NCBI GenBank assembly: GCA_963576735.1
Contig: OY755173.1
Location: 13,114,873 to 13,178,872, forward strand
Reading direction: 5' to 3'
From: Bedellia somnulentella
Taxonomy: Eukaryota; Arthropoda; Insecta; Lepidoptera; Bedelliidae
DNA length: 64,000 bases
The notes beneath the pieces were generated by a model. It did not search any database and was not told where the DNA came from. It saw nothing but the letters and a program-made list of their open reading frames with translations. The stretch's first letter is position 1. Every line of letters begins with the position of its first letter. Both the position numbers and the translations under genes were made by a program. Below, piece by piece: positions 45,201 to 54,243 of this stretch.

Positions 45201-45994
45201 TTGGCTTTGGTCAATAAAAACCAGGATCCTGAGCCACTTTTGGAAGTTGAGTTGGGGTAAGATTGGATAATAAACAATTGTTAGTGATGGATATATATTT
45301 ATTTAATAAACCCCTAAATCCTACGTCTTCGTCTTGAATGAGACCCATAGGAAGTAAAAAGTTAATTCCATTAAACAGCAAATAGATAGAGAATAGAACC
45401 CATATACATACAGTCACAACATTAGTTCCCATCAAGGTAGAGACTATTAATCGCCACTTTCTACTCCTGGATCCCAAACCTCTTTCACTTTGTCTATATT
45501 CAATAATCTTTTCATACATGCTCTTTAATTATTCACTCTTTGGAAGCCTGCCATTTTAAGAATGTAGAAAATAGCAGTCAAAGAGCTGATGTCACTCTGC
45601 CATGGTGTTGTCTGAAAATCAGTTCTGTGAGTCAAAAGCTCACAGAAAATGCTGAGACAGCACCAATTCGCTGTTCGGGTGGCACGGGAAGTGCAGGACA
45701 AATTTTTGCATGTTTTTTATTGATTCTTTTTTTTGTTTTTATATTTTTTTTTGTTTTATAACTAATTTATTGTAAATGTTGTTAAAATTAAGCTGTAAAT
45801 TATATTTTGTATTATGTTACTTGTTCCTCTTGTGCCTACAAATGGCGAATAAACGTTTTTTCTTTCTTTCTTTCTTTCTTTCAGTGGTTTAATATATGAA
45901 AAATATACCTACCTGATTAAGTTTAGGGTCATATCCTCCACTCACTGAATAGTCACATACTTCACATGATATGTGGCGACTAATATCAATGGGA
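42059..45994 (-). CDS. ATP23: ATP23 mitochondrial inner-membrane metallopeptidase (three exons seen)
   Basis: A peptidase M76 family protein of the mitochondrial intermembrane space (XRCC6BP1/KUB3 in vertebrates). In yeast it processes ATP synthase subunit 6 and helps assemble F1Fo. Three minus-strand exons with GT-AG borders join in phase. They give RHISCEVCDYSVSGGYDPKL, then the active-site helix LAHEMIHMYDYCR (HEXXH) and HLACTEIRAANL, then the C-terminus CVKTKALYSVLAVRQISKKE to LEPIGRRIRR. The conserved Cys pairs of the family are present. No stop or shift is seen in these exons. The N-terminal exon lies further right or is unrecognised. The introns hold a LINE and family-A repeats. Confidence 0.9.
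42303..42555 (-). repeat. Family-A repeat in an ATP23 intron
   Basis: ACATACATACATATACTCAA, CCTCAGCCACTTTTGGACG, CACATCGCCCAAAACCC, AGAAATGGGGTAGTGATATT. Nearly full length. Confidence 0.75.
42605..43608 (+). mobile_element. 5'-truncated non-LTR retrotransposon in an ATP23 intron
   Basis: Reverse-transcriptase remnant followed by a 3' UTR that ends TGGGCTACTAGCCTGAAATA and a TTTATTTATTTATT tail. Its strand is opposite to ATP23. Confidence 0.85.
42611..43351 (+). pseudogene. LINE reverse transcriptase remnant
   Basis: The catalytic NNISYADDMVLLSPS box is followed by FKYLGHWVTDYMSDGEDI and RCNMLARRFARC. It continues through QSFYTCSLWTNFTQRTYSAL and CSASAMFAEVHIDDF to a stop. TAA at 42866-42868 interrupts the frame. 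A short internal deletion appears between ALRMQY and CSASAMF relative to relatives I know. It lacks the endonuclease and most of the fingers/palm, so it is dead. Confidence 0.85.
43609..44351 (-). other. ATP23 intron, unassigned
   Basis: AT-rich with no recognised repeat or exon. Confidence 0.4.
44352..44592 (+). repeat. Family-A repeat next to an ATP23 exon
   Basis: GGCCGACTTAGAATTTCTCT, GTAAGAGGCGACAAAGGG, GCGATGCGGTTGGAGACCC, then GGCCGTGAGTATGTATGTATG. The repeat ends only 23 bases from the exon donor at 44615. Confidence 0.75.
44616..44840 (-). CDS. ATP23: ATP23 exon with the HEXXH zinc site
   Basis: 75 codons: IVVCQNVSTRQGMVQGVLAH, EMIHMYDYCRNHLNF, HLACTEIRAANLTHCSFF, QGDASMFRIRQTHQ. 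Borders are ATTTCAG and GTATGT. The two His and the Glu of HEMIH are all present. Confidence 0.93.
45221..45525 (-). repeat. Family-A fragment and RTE 3' end fragment
   Basis: 45221-45290 matches the family-A middle (CCTGAGCCACTTTTGGAAG). 45410-45525 is the minus-strand end of the RTE LINE (TAGTTCCCATCAAGGTAGAG, TCTTTTCATACATGCTCTTT), the same 3' terminus as at 31846. Confidence 0.65.
45541..45893 (+). mobile_element. Non-LTR element 3' end with (TTTC)n tail
   Basis: A structured 3' region (CTCTGCCATGGTGTTGTCTG, GTGAGTCAAAAGCTCACAG, TCGGGTGGCACGGGAAGTG) runs to TGGCGAATAAACG and a TTTCTTTCTTTC tail. No coding part remains. The family is judged from the tail style only. Confidence 0.55.
45913..45994 (-). 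CDS. ATP23: ATP23 exon, zinc-ribbon-like part
   Basis: With acceptor TGTGTTGCAG and donor GTAGGT it reads PIDISRHISCEVCDYSVSGG and YDPKLNQ, matching the segment before the active site in M76 peptidases. The open frame continues to the right through the acceptor, so a longer exon is possible. Confidence 0.82.
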
Positions 45995-46157
45995 CTGCAA
46001 CACAGAAGGGTTTTGTTGTATAATAATAATATTATATCTACAGGTAGACATGATTTTTCAGAAGAAGAAGATTTTTGAACTTTTGTTGCATTGGATTAGT
46101 TTGAATTACTTATTGTATTTAATTATTACAAATATTTAAATAAGATCTTTTTAAGAT

Positions 46158-46326
46158 GCCGTGTAGTGCCGGCTTAGAATGTCGCTACCCCTTTCTACCC
46201 ACGGGTGTCGTAAGAGGCGACTAAGGGTATTGGGGCTTTTTATTGGATTTTTGGGCGATGCGGTTGGAGACCCATCACCAAAAACCTTTATTATACGATC
46301 TTTTCCCCACTCAACTTCCAAAAGTG
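46158..46326 (+). repeat. 3'-truncated family-A repeat
   Basis: GCCGTGTAGTGCCGGCTTAG, ACGGGTGTCGTAAGAGGCG, GCGATGCGGTTGGAGACCC. It stops after CAACTTCCAAAAGTG. Confidence 0.75.
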
Positions 46327-46852
46327 TTCAATAATGAAGTTTTCATTTAGTATGGACGAAAAATGTAATGAAATGACGCGTTCTAACACACACAAACGCA
46401 ACTTTAAGCGAAACTGCAAGTGCACTTGCAAGCATCATATGCGCACTTTTTTTTGTAAGTGAGATAAGATATGCTAGGGTTTCCGCCATTTTACTATAAT
46501 TATAGTGCGACCTAAGCTGTATTAAGAGAATCGTCTACGCACTATCTTTATTATGTGTTTGTATTTAATTTTGATTTGATTTTGTTTTGTTTATATTTTA
46601 TGGGCCAGATGTAGATGCTTGAAATAAAGATTTATTATTATTATTTGGTAATTCGGTATCTGTTAAGAAACTGCATTCTGGGGGTAGGTAGTGGCCATAC
46701 TAAGCGGTGATCATTGTTCGGATATATTTATTAAAACATACATAAAGAAATACGAGGTTCTTGAATATTTTAAAACTACCAAAATTACAGCCAGCACAAC
46801 ACAAAACACCTCAACCATTATTTATTTCATCATACTTTTTATTTGTTTATAG
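46327..46852. other. Unassigned; LINE-like tail
   Basis: About 46595-46646 (GGGCCAGATGTAGATGCTTG, then GAAATAAAGATTTATTATTATT) resembles a LINE 3' end. Nothing else is recognised before the acceptor at 46852. Confidence 0.35.
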
Positions 46853-47310
46853 GATATGTAAAACTAAGGCAACTGGAAATTCTAGAAAGTACAGTCAAAC
46901 AAAATGAAAATGATGTAAAAAAACTCATCGAAAAATTTCGATTGACAATGTTTATACGGATTCGGAGAAAGAGTCGAATGATTCAGATGATGAAACTTTT
47001 CCCAACGGAGAAGCATTTTTAGAGAAAATCAAATCCAGATTGAATGAAACTCGCATAAATGACCCGGGAGAAAACAATAAACCAATAAAATTGAATCAAA
47101 GGATCGACTTATCAGAGAGAAGAAGAAGTGGCCCTATCAAACCAGTTAGTAGTTTAGTGGAGAAAAATAATATTGCCAATATAAAAAAATAACAACCTTC
47201 GTTGACCCTTTATCAGAAGAAAATGAGAAAAGATTAAGTAAAATGGATATACCTAGTATATCAATTGATCAAAAAGAAGGAAGTATAACAACAAAACTAT
47301 TACTACTATT
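46853..47310 (+). pseudogene. Exon of an unrecognised gene, two frameshifts
   Basis: After acceptor GTTTATAG it reads VKLRQLEILESTVKQNENDV. Near 46940 one A appears lost from a run, and the frame then reads DNVYTDSEKESNDSDDETFP, NGEAFLEKIKSRLNETR and SERRRSGPIKPVSSLVEKN. Near 47190 a second shift leads to FVDPLSEENEKRLSKMDI. It is acidic/Ser-rich with coiled-coil tendency. It is probably upstream of the exons at 48.85 and 49.94 kb. No family is recognised. Confidence 0.45.
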
Positions 47311-47321
47311 ATCCTCATGCT

Positions 47322-48784
47322 TTCATTTTCATGGTTTCCGTGGCCAAAATTTGCTATGGAAATGAAAAAACAGCCACTAAAATGAAAAGATATTCATTGC
47401 CGTGACCTGATTTTTCATTTCCATGGCATAGTCATTCACTTCCATGGCCTGGTGATTCATTTCCGTGGCTTAGTGTTTCATTTCCATGATAAATTTTTTC
47501 ATTGCCATGGTATGATTAAATCTAAAGTATTACAGTAATAGCGAATAACAGAACAGGTCTCATGGAATTTTTACGTATTTAACAAAATTATGCTTTCAAG
47601 CTTACTATGAGTTCATAGTTAATACTTAATACAATGAGACAATATTATAAGATCCGTGTTACGGAAGATATTTTATACTAGGCTTTAAAGCTCATAAAAT
47701 TTTTCGACCGCCAGATACTAATTAGTGCTATTAGTACTGACAATTAGTATAGAAATCGAAAAAAATATGACTGATTTATTTTATCTGATACATCAAACTC
47801 AGAGGTATCTTCAAACTTATAACTGAAATGTTAATTCATCGTCATGACATACCTAGTAGACCTAAATCGCTCACTGACACATATACATTAGATGATTATA
47901 ATAATGGACTGCTTATTTTAAGGTGTCGTGATGTCCAAACAAAAATTAACCGAAGAGGAGAGAAAAGGAAGAAAAAGATTGGCTGAGCAAAAGCGACGCC
48001 AAAAAATAAGAAGCGATCCTGTACTACGAGAGCAGAATCGTATAAGAGAAGCAGTCAATATACAAAGATTGTTGTTAAAGATTTGTTAAAGATTATCCAT
48101 AAGTTTTAAGCTTATGACTTTTTATATTTACTTGACAAAAGATGAAAAATAAGATAATTATAGTATTACTCTTTTTGATAATAACGGGCTGTGATTATTG
48201 TCAGCAAAACGTCCTCTAGGTTCTTAAATTTGTCTTAGTTTAAAAAAAAATGTGCCTTGTTCAGCTTTGCATTTAACATTGAGTTATTTTGAGTAGTAGG
48301 TGTTTAAAAATGCTATTTTGTATAACTACCTGTCAATTTTATTTTTGTCAACCTAATTATTTTACAATTTAAATAAATAATAGTACGTTACCTACTTTGA
48401 TTCCGATACCTTAGTTTTTTTTTCATATATATACAGAATAAATACAATACAATAAAAAAAAATATGATCATCAGACAAGATTACAGGCTATCGATGGATG
48501 ACAAGTAAAGCACAGGACTGTTTGTCTCAGAGATCATTGAAGGAGGCCTATGTCTAGCAGTGACCAACAATGTTAAAAATAATTGACAAATGTTTAGTTA
48601 ATTCAAATAAAGTAAACACTCACTGTAAAAATAATAATAACTGAATATGGCTTTCTCATTGTGAGATATACAATTTTAAAAGGATTTTCATTCCCGTGGT
48701 ACAGATCTTTCATTGCCGTGGACGCTTGATTCATTTCCGTGCACGCGTGTTTCATTTCCATGTTCTCTTGTTTCATTGCCATGG
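47322..48784. mobile_element. Module bounded by 21-bp-phased TTCATTTCCATGG arrays
   Basis: The left array has core starts at 47393, 47414, 47435, 47456, 47477 and 47498, an exact 21-bp pitch. A single core lies at 47322, with two inverted cores between. The right array has starts at 48687, 48709, 48730, 48751 and 48772. The core TTCATTKCCRTGG is conserved while the 7-8 bases between cores vary. Arrays of spaced cores at both ends of a 1.46-kb module look like subterminal transposase-binding repeats. A small basic frame lies inside. Confidence 0.6.
47931..48089 (+). CDS. Small basic protein, N-terminus of a transposon-type family
   Basis: 52 residues from ATG to TAA: MSKQKLTEEERKGRKRLAEQ, KRRQKIRSDPVLREQNRIRE. 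This highly charged 'LTEEER...LAE+.RR+.I+.DP' start recurs, to my recollection, at the beginning of larger arthropod transposon-associated proteins. Here it ends early (KICStop). It is likely the surviving 5' end of a deleted transposase gene, or a small DNA-binding product. Confidence 0.45.
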   Translation: MSKQKLTEEERKGRKRLAEQKRRQKIRSDPVLREQNRIREAVNIQRLLLKIC

Positions 48785-48849
48785 CATTGAATTTTCAATA
48801 ATGTATATCTCGCTAGTTTTATAAGTTATCTGCTGGATATTAAGATATA

Positions 48850-49203
48850 ATGTATAAATTATCAAAAACTTCAATATATCGATCAAAAATAAATAAAAAC
48901 CTTGATTTAAAAAAATCCACGGAAATCAAGATTTTAACAGTCTTGTTGAAATCCACTCTTAGACTACTTAACCCAAATATCCCGCCTCCAACGGCTATCA
49001 TCGAAAAAGACGATTACAGTTCTGGCAGTGAAGATGAGTCATTTGATGGCCATGGGAATTTCTGGGAGAGGACTAAAGCTCAAGATAAAAACTACCAATG
49101 GAAGAAAGAAAAACAGAAACAAGTGCAACAAAGGCGATCAAATATTGCAAACAATAAAAAACAAATGACTTCTGCAAGATATGACAATGAAATCAAGAAA
49201 ATG
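48850..49203 (+). CDS. Exon of the unrecognised gene, middle part
   Basis: The open frame reads ILTVLLKSTLRLLNPNIPPP, SSGSEDESFDGHGNFWERTK and KEKQKQVQQRRSNIANNKKQ, ending EIKKM before donor GTAAGA. The left edge is uncertain, because no strong acceptor was identified and the array module lies just upstream. The exon joins in phase 0 to ILPKKMDVERRR at 49941. Confidence 0.5.
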
Positions 49204-49267
49204 GTAAGATTATATTTTTTGTATTAAAATGTACCCATCGACTCATTTCTAATGCAACTGACGACAT

Positions 49268-49530
49268 ATATTCTAGATAAATAAATAAATAAATATAAAT
49301 GGACATATTACACTGATCAAGTTAGCCCCAAACTAAGTAAAACTTGTATTATGGGATACTAACTTAACGATACATTTAATATTTTATAATACACATATAA
49401 ATAACATCCAAGACTAAGAAAAAATCACTTATGCTCATCACATAAATTATGCTCTCAGCGGGGATCGAACCCGCAACCTCCGGACCGAGAAGCTAGTCAC
49501 CTATCTACTCGGCCACAGCTGTCGATATAT
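49268..49530 (-). mobile_element. SINE with a Leu/Ser-like tRNA head, in an intron
   Basis: The minus-strand head GCTGTGGCCGAGTAGATAGG and GGTTGCGGGTTCGATCCCC gives good A and B boxes. The body follows and ends in TATTTATTTATTTATC. It differs from SINE-B. It is not a functional tRNA because it continues into a SINE body. Confidence 0.65.
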
Positions 49531-49940
49531 ATCATCCCGATAAATATACTAATTATTTTGTATTTCATGTGACATTTTGTTGAACCACATAGAAACAAAA
49601 ATGTATACTAAAAAACAACTTTTATGATAATGATTGAAAATCTTTATTATTGCATTATTGGTGCAATATTCATTTCACCATTAGAAAAAGTACGATTGTT
49701 AAAAATATATTATATCGACACATAGAAGAGCGAAGTAAAAGACGTTCTTTCATTTCGCTTTTATTTTCAAAAACAGTAGAAATATTAATTTAAGAAATTA
49801 TATGCACTCGGTTTCAAGTAATTAAAAATTATCATAAGAAGTATAAGGAAAAATGTATGCATATTTTGAATGTTTTTTTTCATGAAACAAAGGGTAGAAA
49901 AATTTTGCTAGTAAATAAAAATTATTAATTTTTCTTGCAG

Positions 49941-50356
49941 ATATTGCCTAAAAAAATGGATGTTGAACGGCGACGTCTTGTATTAGATTTTTTTATTCCA
50001 CATTTTATTGCCATGGCCCGAACCAGTGAGAAGTTTGGTTCAATTAAACAGGCCATCATATACCTAGAGCAAGCAAATCGACTCTGTACTTTGCTATCGG
50101 AAGAAGCTGTTAGTGAAATGACTGCAAAGGAATATTTCTATGTAATTCGTGACAAATTAGCCGATTACCAAAGAAAATAAGTTAATGAAGGAGGATCCAA
50201 GAAATTGTAAATCAGGCTTCCCCAAATGATATTAACGCTCCAGCCTTTGTTTTCGTTGATATCCACGGAGAGCCATCTTCTAGTGCTCCTCGCGTTAAAG
50301 AGACAAAACGAGACGAATATGAAGATGAAGATTCTGAGGAGGACTCTAAACTATAA
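49941..50356 (+). pseudogene. Terminal exon of the unrecognised gene, stop and 64-bp deletion
   Basis: After acceptor TTTCTTGCAG it reads MDVERRRLVLDFFIPHFIAM, GSIKQAIIYLEQANRLCTLL and EYFYVIRDKLADYQRK, then TAA where the copy at 18 kb has TTA. Sixty-four bases present in the 18-kb copy are missing after GGAGGAT. The old C-terminus (NDINAPAFVFVDIHGEP, acidic tail) then resumes to TAA at 50356. The helical first part may be an alpha-solenoid-type segment, but the family is unknown to me. Confidence 0.55.
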
Positions 50357-51838
50357 TTTATAAAACACTTCACTTTACGAATTTTATATTATGTATAAAA
50401 ATAACAATATTTTGCCTTACAAACATAAATACAACCTTGAAAGAAGCAAAGGGAGATAGAAAGAGGAACATTTAGATGGTTTGGGAAATTGTCCCTGAAG
50501 GATGACAGGTAACTGAAGAAAGAAATGTATAGAGCTGATTGAGAAGATTTAGTAACTAAGGTAATGCGAAGTTAATATGGTATACCTAGTACTAATAAAT
50601 TGAACGTAGATATATAAGCAGGTATTAAAAACGTCTGGCTCAGAACAAATAATTAATGTGCGTTAAATTATTACTTACAAGCAGACATAAACGTTCTAAA
50701 ATTGGTGTAAGAAAGTTAGCTGGTCAAGAAGCTGGAATTATCTTTAAAAAACATGGATAAATTTGTTATTTATCACTAGTTGGATGTTCCAATAAGCCCC
50801 CAATAACGGAAGTATTCGCAAGGTAAAGGATACTTATAAAAAAAACCAATTGTATATAATTTTATTGACTAATGACATAGAGTAAAATTTTAATATACTT
50901 TTCAGTGAGTGTGAGTGATTTTTATTTACCGAATCAAACTTTTACTACAGTAACATACATAGGAGGAAGATAAAAAGTAAAGCAGTTGATGGGTCTCGAG
51001 CTATTTCGCCTAAAAGTTAAGTGATATTTTGTCAACTGGTATGAAAATGATTAAAGTACATACAAGCATACATATAATCACATCACGGCCATAAATACCA
51101 AAAGGGGTACAGAGCCTTAGAGCTAAAAACTCTTCAGTCACATTTGAAAGTTGATTATTAAAGAAATGGCTTATTCCGATTATCCACCCTAAAAAATCCT
51201 CCCTAAGTCGGATATTCGGAAACGCATGTCCGATTATCCACCCTGAACGGGGTGGATAATCGGAATTCATAATAAAATGTTTCTTCCGATTTTTTACCCC
51301 AAGTACAGTCATTCACAGAAACATACTCACAACCTGGTCCAAGAAACTTCAACAGAGATATACATACCTACTTTCCTACTTACACTCTGAATAAAATTAT
51401 CCTGGTGGAAAGTTTTAATTTAATATTTATTGTTAAACGAAACACTTAAGTAATCTTAAAAAAAATAATAAAAAAATTGCAGGTAAGCACCTGTAGATTT
51501 GGGTGAAAACCATTTAAATTGACTGTTGTGACAAATGGAACCATAACAAGAAAGAAACTCGTAACAAAAAATAACAAAATTAAAACTTAGGGTCTTTTCA
51601 CCACTGACACACAATAAATAATAATTTACATGTTCCTGTAAAGGACTGTACGTAGGCAGGGTAGAAAATCGGAAGAAACATTTTATTATGAATTCCGATT
51701 ATCCACCCCGTTCAGGGTGGATAATCGGACATGCGTTTCCGAATATCCGACTTAGGGAGGATTTTTTAGGGTGGATAATCGGAATAAGCCAAAGAAATTT
51801 CTACTATCGTGAATTTCGGCACCCATTTTTTTAGAAAT
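50133..51838. repeat. Segment A', inverted duplicate of 17290-18432
   Basis: Carries the gene 3' end, downstream DNA and the family-A tail in inverted order, plus the 623-bp insertion at 51168-51790. Similarity stops near 51838-51847, where the next foldback element begins. Confidence 0.85.
51168..51790. mobile_element. 623-bp foldback element, GGCTTATTCC ends, 8-bp duplication
   Basis: Ends GGCTTATTCCGATTATCCAC and reverse complement, with TIRs of about 130 bp that contain smaller palindromes (CACCCCGTTCAGGGTG type). The target duplication AAAGAAAT lies at 51160-51167 and 51791-51798. The paralogous site near 17330-17345 has it once. There is no coding capacity. It shares its first 10 bp and duplication length with the 59-bp hairpin at 54630. 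The 8-bp duplication fits hAT-like or P-like transposition, but the ends are not typical hAT. Confidence 0.88.
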
Positions 51839-51847
51839 GAAATATTC

Positions 51848-53098
51848 GTCTAGTCCGTTCTGTCCTACCGTTTGTTCTACCGGTAGGACAGAACGGATAA
51901 AAATAGTCCGTTCTGTTCGATTACGCTGTCGAACAGAACGGACTACGAAAAAAGTGTCCGGTTTGTTATACCGGTGAGTTTGACAGGTAAATAGTGTTGT
52001 GCTACACAATAAATATTCTTGTGACTGGCGGGACTTGGGAAATTTTCACGAGTGAGAAATCATCAAGAGATAAAAAAACATAGGTTTTTTTACCAGAAAT
52101 ATTGGAATAATGCAATGATTTTGAAATGTTTCCCTCCAACCAACTGAATCTGTACAACTTAAAACAGACTAACCAAACTGTGCCCCACTGCCTAATGCCG
52201 TGTTGACCTTTATAAGTTGTAATACGTTAGATTAAAACTATGAAGTGGTAAAATAACTAAGACATTTGCTTGCTTGCATATTGCTTGTTTTTCGTGTTTT
52301 TCTTAGCATTCATGAAGCCATACATATATTTTTAATGAACTAGGACAATTGTTGACCGAAAATACAACAGCCATTTATGTTTGAAAATATGAATTTTATT
52401 GCAACAAAAAATAAGTAACTTAAATAAGTAGACATTTTATTACTATCGTCAGTAATAAAGTCACGAAACAAATGTGTTTTGGTTAAACTAGATTCACAAA
52501 TTTATTTATGTACTTTACTTACTTAGAACTTTTCTAGCAATGAATAATTAAACATCCTTTTTTTTTGAAAATAATTATGATTTAACTAATTTTACACTAC
52601 ACATAGCAAAACAAATATGAATGTTTTTATCAAATTAAAATTTGATATGGTCCAGCAAATCATCATCAGAGGGAGTGCTCTTTTCCATTGAGCTATCAAG
52701 ATCGTTACTGTATTACCTCGGAAATAATTTGTGGCATTTTTTTTTTTTTATAGAAAAGTTTTTCTTTCTACTGATGTTTTTACACTCTCGAAAATTTCAC
52801 AAGTCCCGCCAGGCATTAAAAATACATACAAAGTTCAAAATAATTTCTAAGTCTTTTTACCCCTTTATGTTTTAAACATGGTAGAAATTTATGAACTATA
52901 AGTATAAGTTAAGTTTAGAAAATAATTTACTTATCGGACCTTGGTAAATACCCATCACTCAAAACAATCTCTTGTCGAACAAACCGGACACTTTTTTCGT
53001 AGTCCGTTCTGTTCGACAGCGTAGTCGAACAGAACGGACTATTTTTATCCGTTCTGTCCTACCGGTATGACAAACGGTAGGACAGAACGGACTAGACG
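51848..53098. mobile_element. 1.25-kb foldback element with nested palindromes
   Basis: Arms 51848-51966 and 52978-53098 begin CGTCTAGTCCGTTCTGTCC. Each arm contains two smaller palindromes (GTCCGTTCTGTTCGA type and CTACCGGTAGGACAGAACGG type). A second inverted pair (CTGGCGGGACTTG...GAAATTTTC) lies further in at about 52027-52050 and 52788-52810. Flanking AAAATATT and GAAATATC match at 6 of 8 positions, a possible degraded 8-bp duplication. No transposase. Confidence 0.75.
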
Positions 53099-53156
53099 GA
53101 AATATCGTCTTTTACAATATGTATACTATTCTATACACTGTTAATATAAGCCTTGA

Positions 53157-53369
53157 AGTGTCGGCTTAGAATAGCTCTACCCAATTTCTTCCGGTGGGCG
53201 TACGTAAGAGGTTACTAAGAGTATTAGGGTTTTTAAAGGATTTTTGGCGATGCTGTTGCAGACTCATTACCAGCAACCTTTATTTTACCATTTTCCCCAC
53301 TCAACTTTCCAAAAGTGGCTGAGGAATTAGGCTAATTCCTTGGCTCTGGCTACCCCTTCTAGGGATTCC
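53157..53369 (+). repeat. 3'-truncated family-A repeat
   Basis: GTGTCGGCTTAGAATAGCTC through GGCTACCCCTTCTAGGGATT. The tail microsatellite is missing and protein-like sequence follows directly. Confidence 0.7.
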
Positions 53370-53382
53370 AACCACATGCAAT

Positions 53383-53518
53383 GTAATTATGATGCAATAC
53401 CATCCTTGTCATCAATACCCTCATTATCGTCAGTTCAACAATCACCTCCAGTAAGAATTTTCACACCTCCACCATTACATTCATTTTACGGAGAACGTAG
53501 AGAGAGCCCGACCACACA
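53383..53518 (+). other. Possible N-terminal exon remnant
   Basis: Open plus-strand frame reading DAIPSLSSIPSLSSVQQSPP, VRIFTPPPLHSFYGERRES, low-complexity Ser/Pro sequence. It is out of frame with the piggyBac-like piece that follows, so a splice site or an indel must lie between. Confidence 0.3.
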
Positions 53519-53931
53519 GATAGGTTTTATAAAATTCGTCCACTTATTGAAAATTTAAGAGCACAGTGTCTTTCTATTGAGGATGATAAAGCATACAGCA
53601 TAGATGAAATGGTAAAATGGAAAAAAAGGCGGGCTTACGAAGACAGTACAATCCCAACAAACCTTGCTTGTGGGGATTTAAAAAGCCTAGTGCTGGCTGG
53701 ACAGTATATATTTTCCTGCTTTATACTGCTTTCCTGCTATACAACGTGCAGGGCTATACTATTTGATATAGAGGAAGAAAGTCTTTGTGAAGGAAGGGAA
53801 AGAAACGCATTATTGACTTCTGACAAAGCTTTGCAAAAATTTCGATATGAAGTCTATGCAGGCCTTATAACACATAATAGGCAAGTAACTACTGCTATAA
53901 AAGATTGTATCCCTGACAACACAAAATAACA
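53519..53931 (+). pseudogene. piggyBac transposase-like fragment fused to unknown sequence
   Basis: RFYKIRPLIENLRAQCLSIE and DDKAYSIDEM match the start of the piggyBac catalytic core, where the first catalytic Asp follows a 'SIDE/VDE'-type motif. After DEM the frame stays open but is no longer piggyBac-like: KWKKRRAYEDSTIPTNLACG, then FRYEVYAGLITHNRQVTTAI to TAA. The join could be an old exon border (GATGAAATG then GTAAAA). The remaining catalytic residues are absent. Confidence 0.5.
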
Positions 53932-54011
53932 TAACACCTCTCGAGAGACCAACTGATTGTATTAGATATGACAATTACGATTTTTGGCCTGAACATATGC
54001 CGCAATACCAG

Positions 54012-54243
54012 AGTGCCGGCTTAGAATGTCACTAACCCTTTCTACCCACGGGTGTCGTAAACGGCGACTAAGGGAGTAGGGCTTTTGTAAGTGGCTTTTT
54101 GGCGATGCGGTTGGAGACCCATCACCGACGATACCATCTTCTCCCTTATTAACTATCAAATGTGGCTGAGGAATCGAGGAAGGAAGCTCTAAAGCTCTGG
54201 CTACCCCTTTTTGAGATAATGGCCGTGAGTTTGTGTATGTATG
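54012..54243 (+). repeat. Family-A repeat
   Basis: GTGCCGGCTTAGAATGTCAC, GCGATGCGGTTGGAGACCC, then GGCCGTGAGTTTGTGTATG. Full length with some decay. Confidence 0.7.

Noticed and set aside
47393..48784. CRISPR-like reading of conserved cores separated by variable spacers
   Set aside because: The host is a eukaryote, cores are 13 bases and spacers only 7-8, and no cas-like gene is present. Protein-binding or transposon subterminal repeats fit better.
49462..49530. Functional tRNA gene on the minus strand
   Set aside because: Good A and B boxes, but it continues into a SINE body with an A/T-repeat tail.
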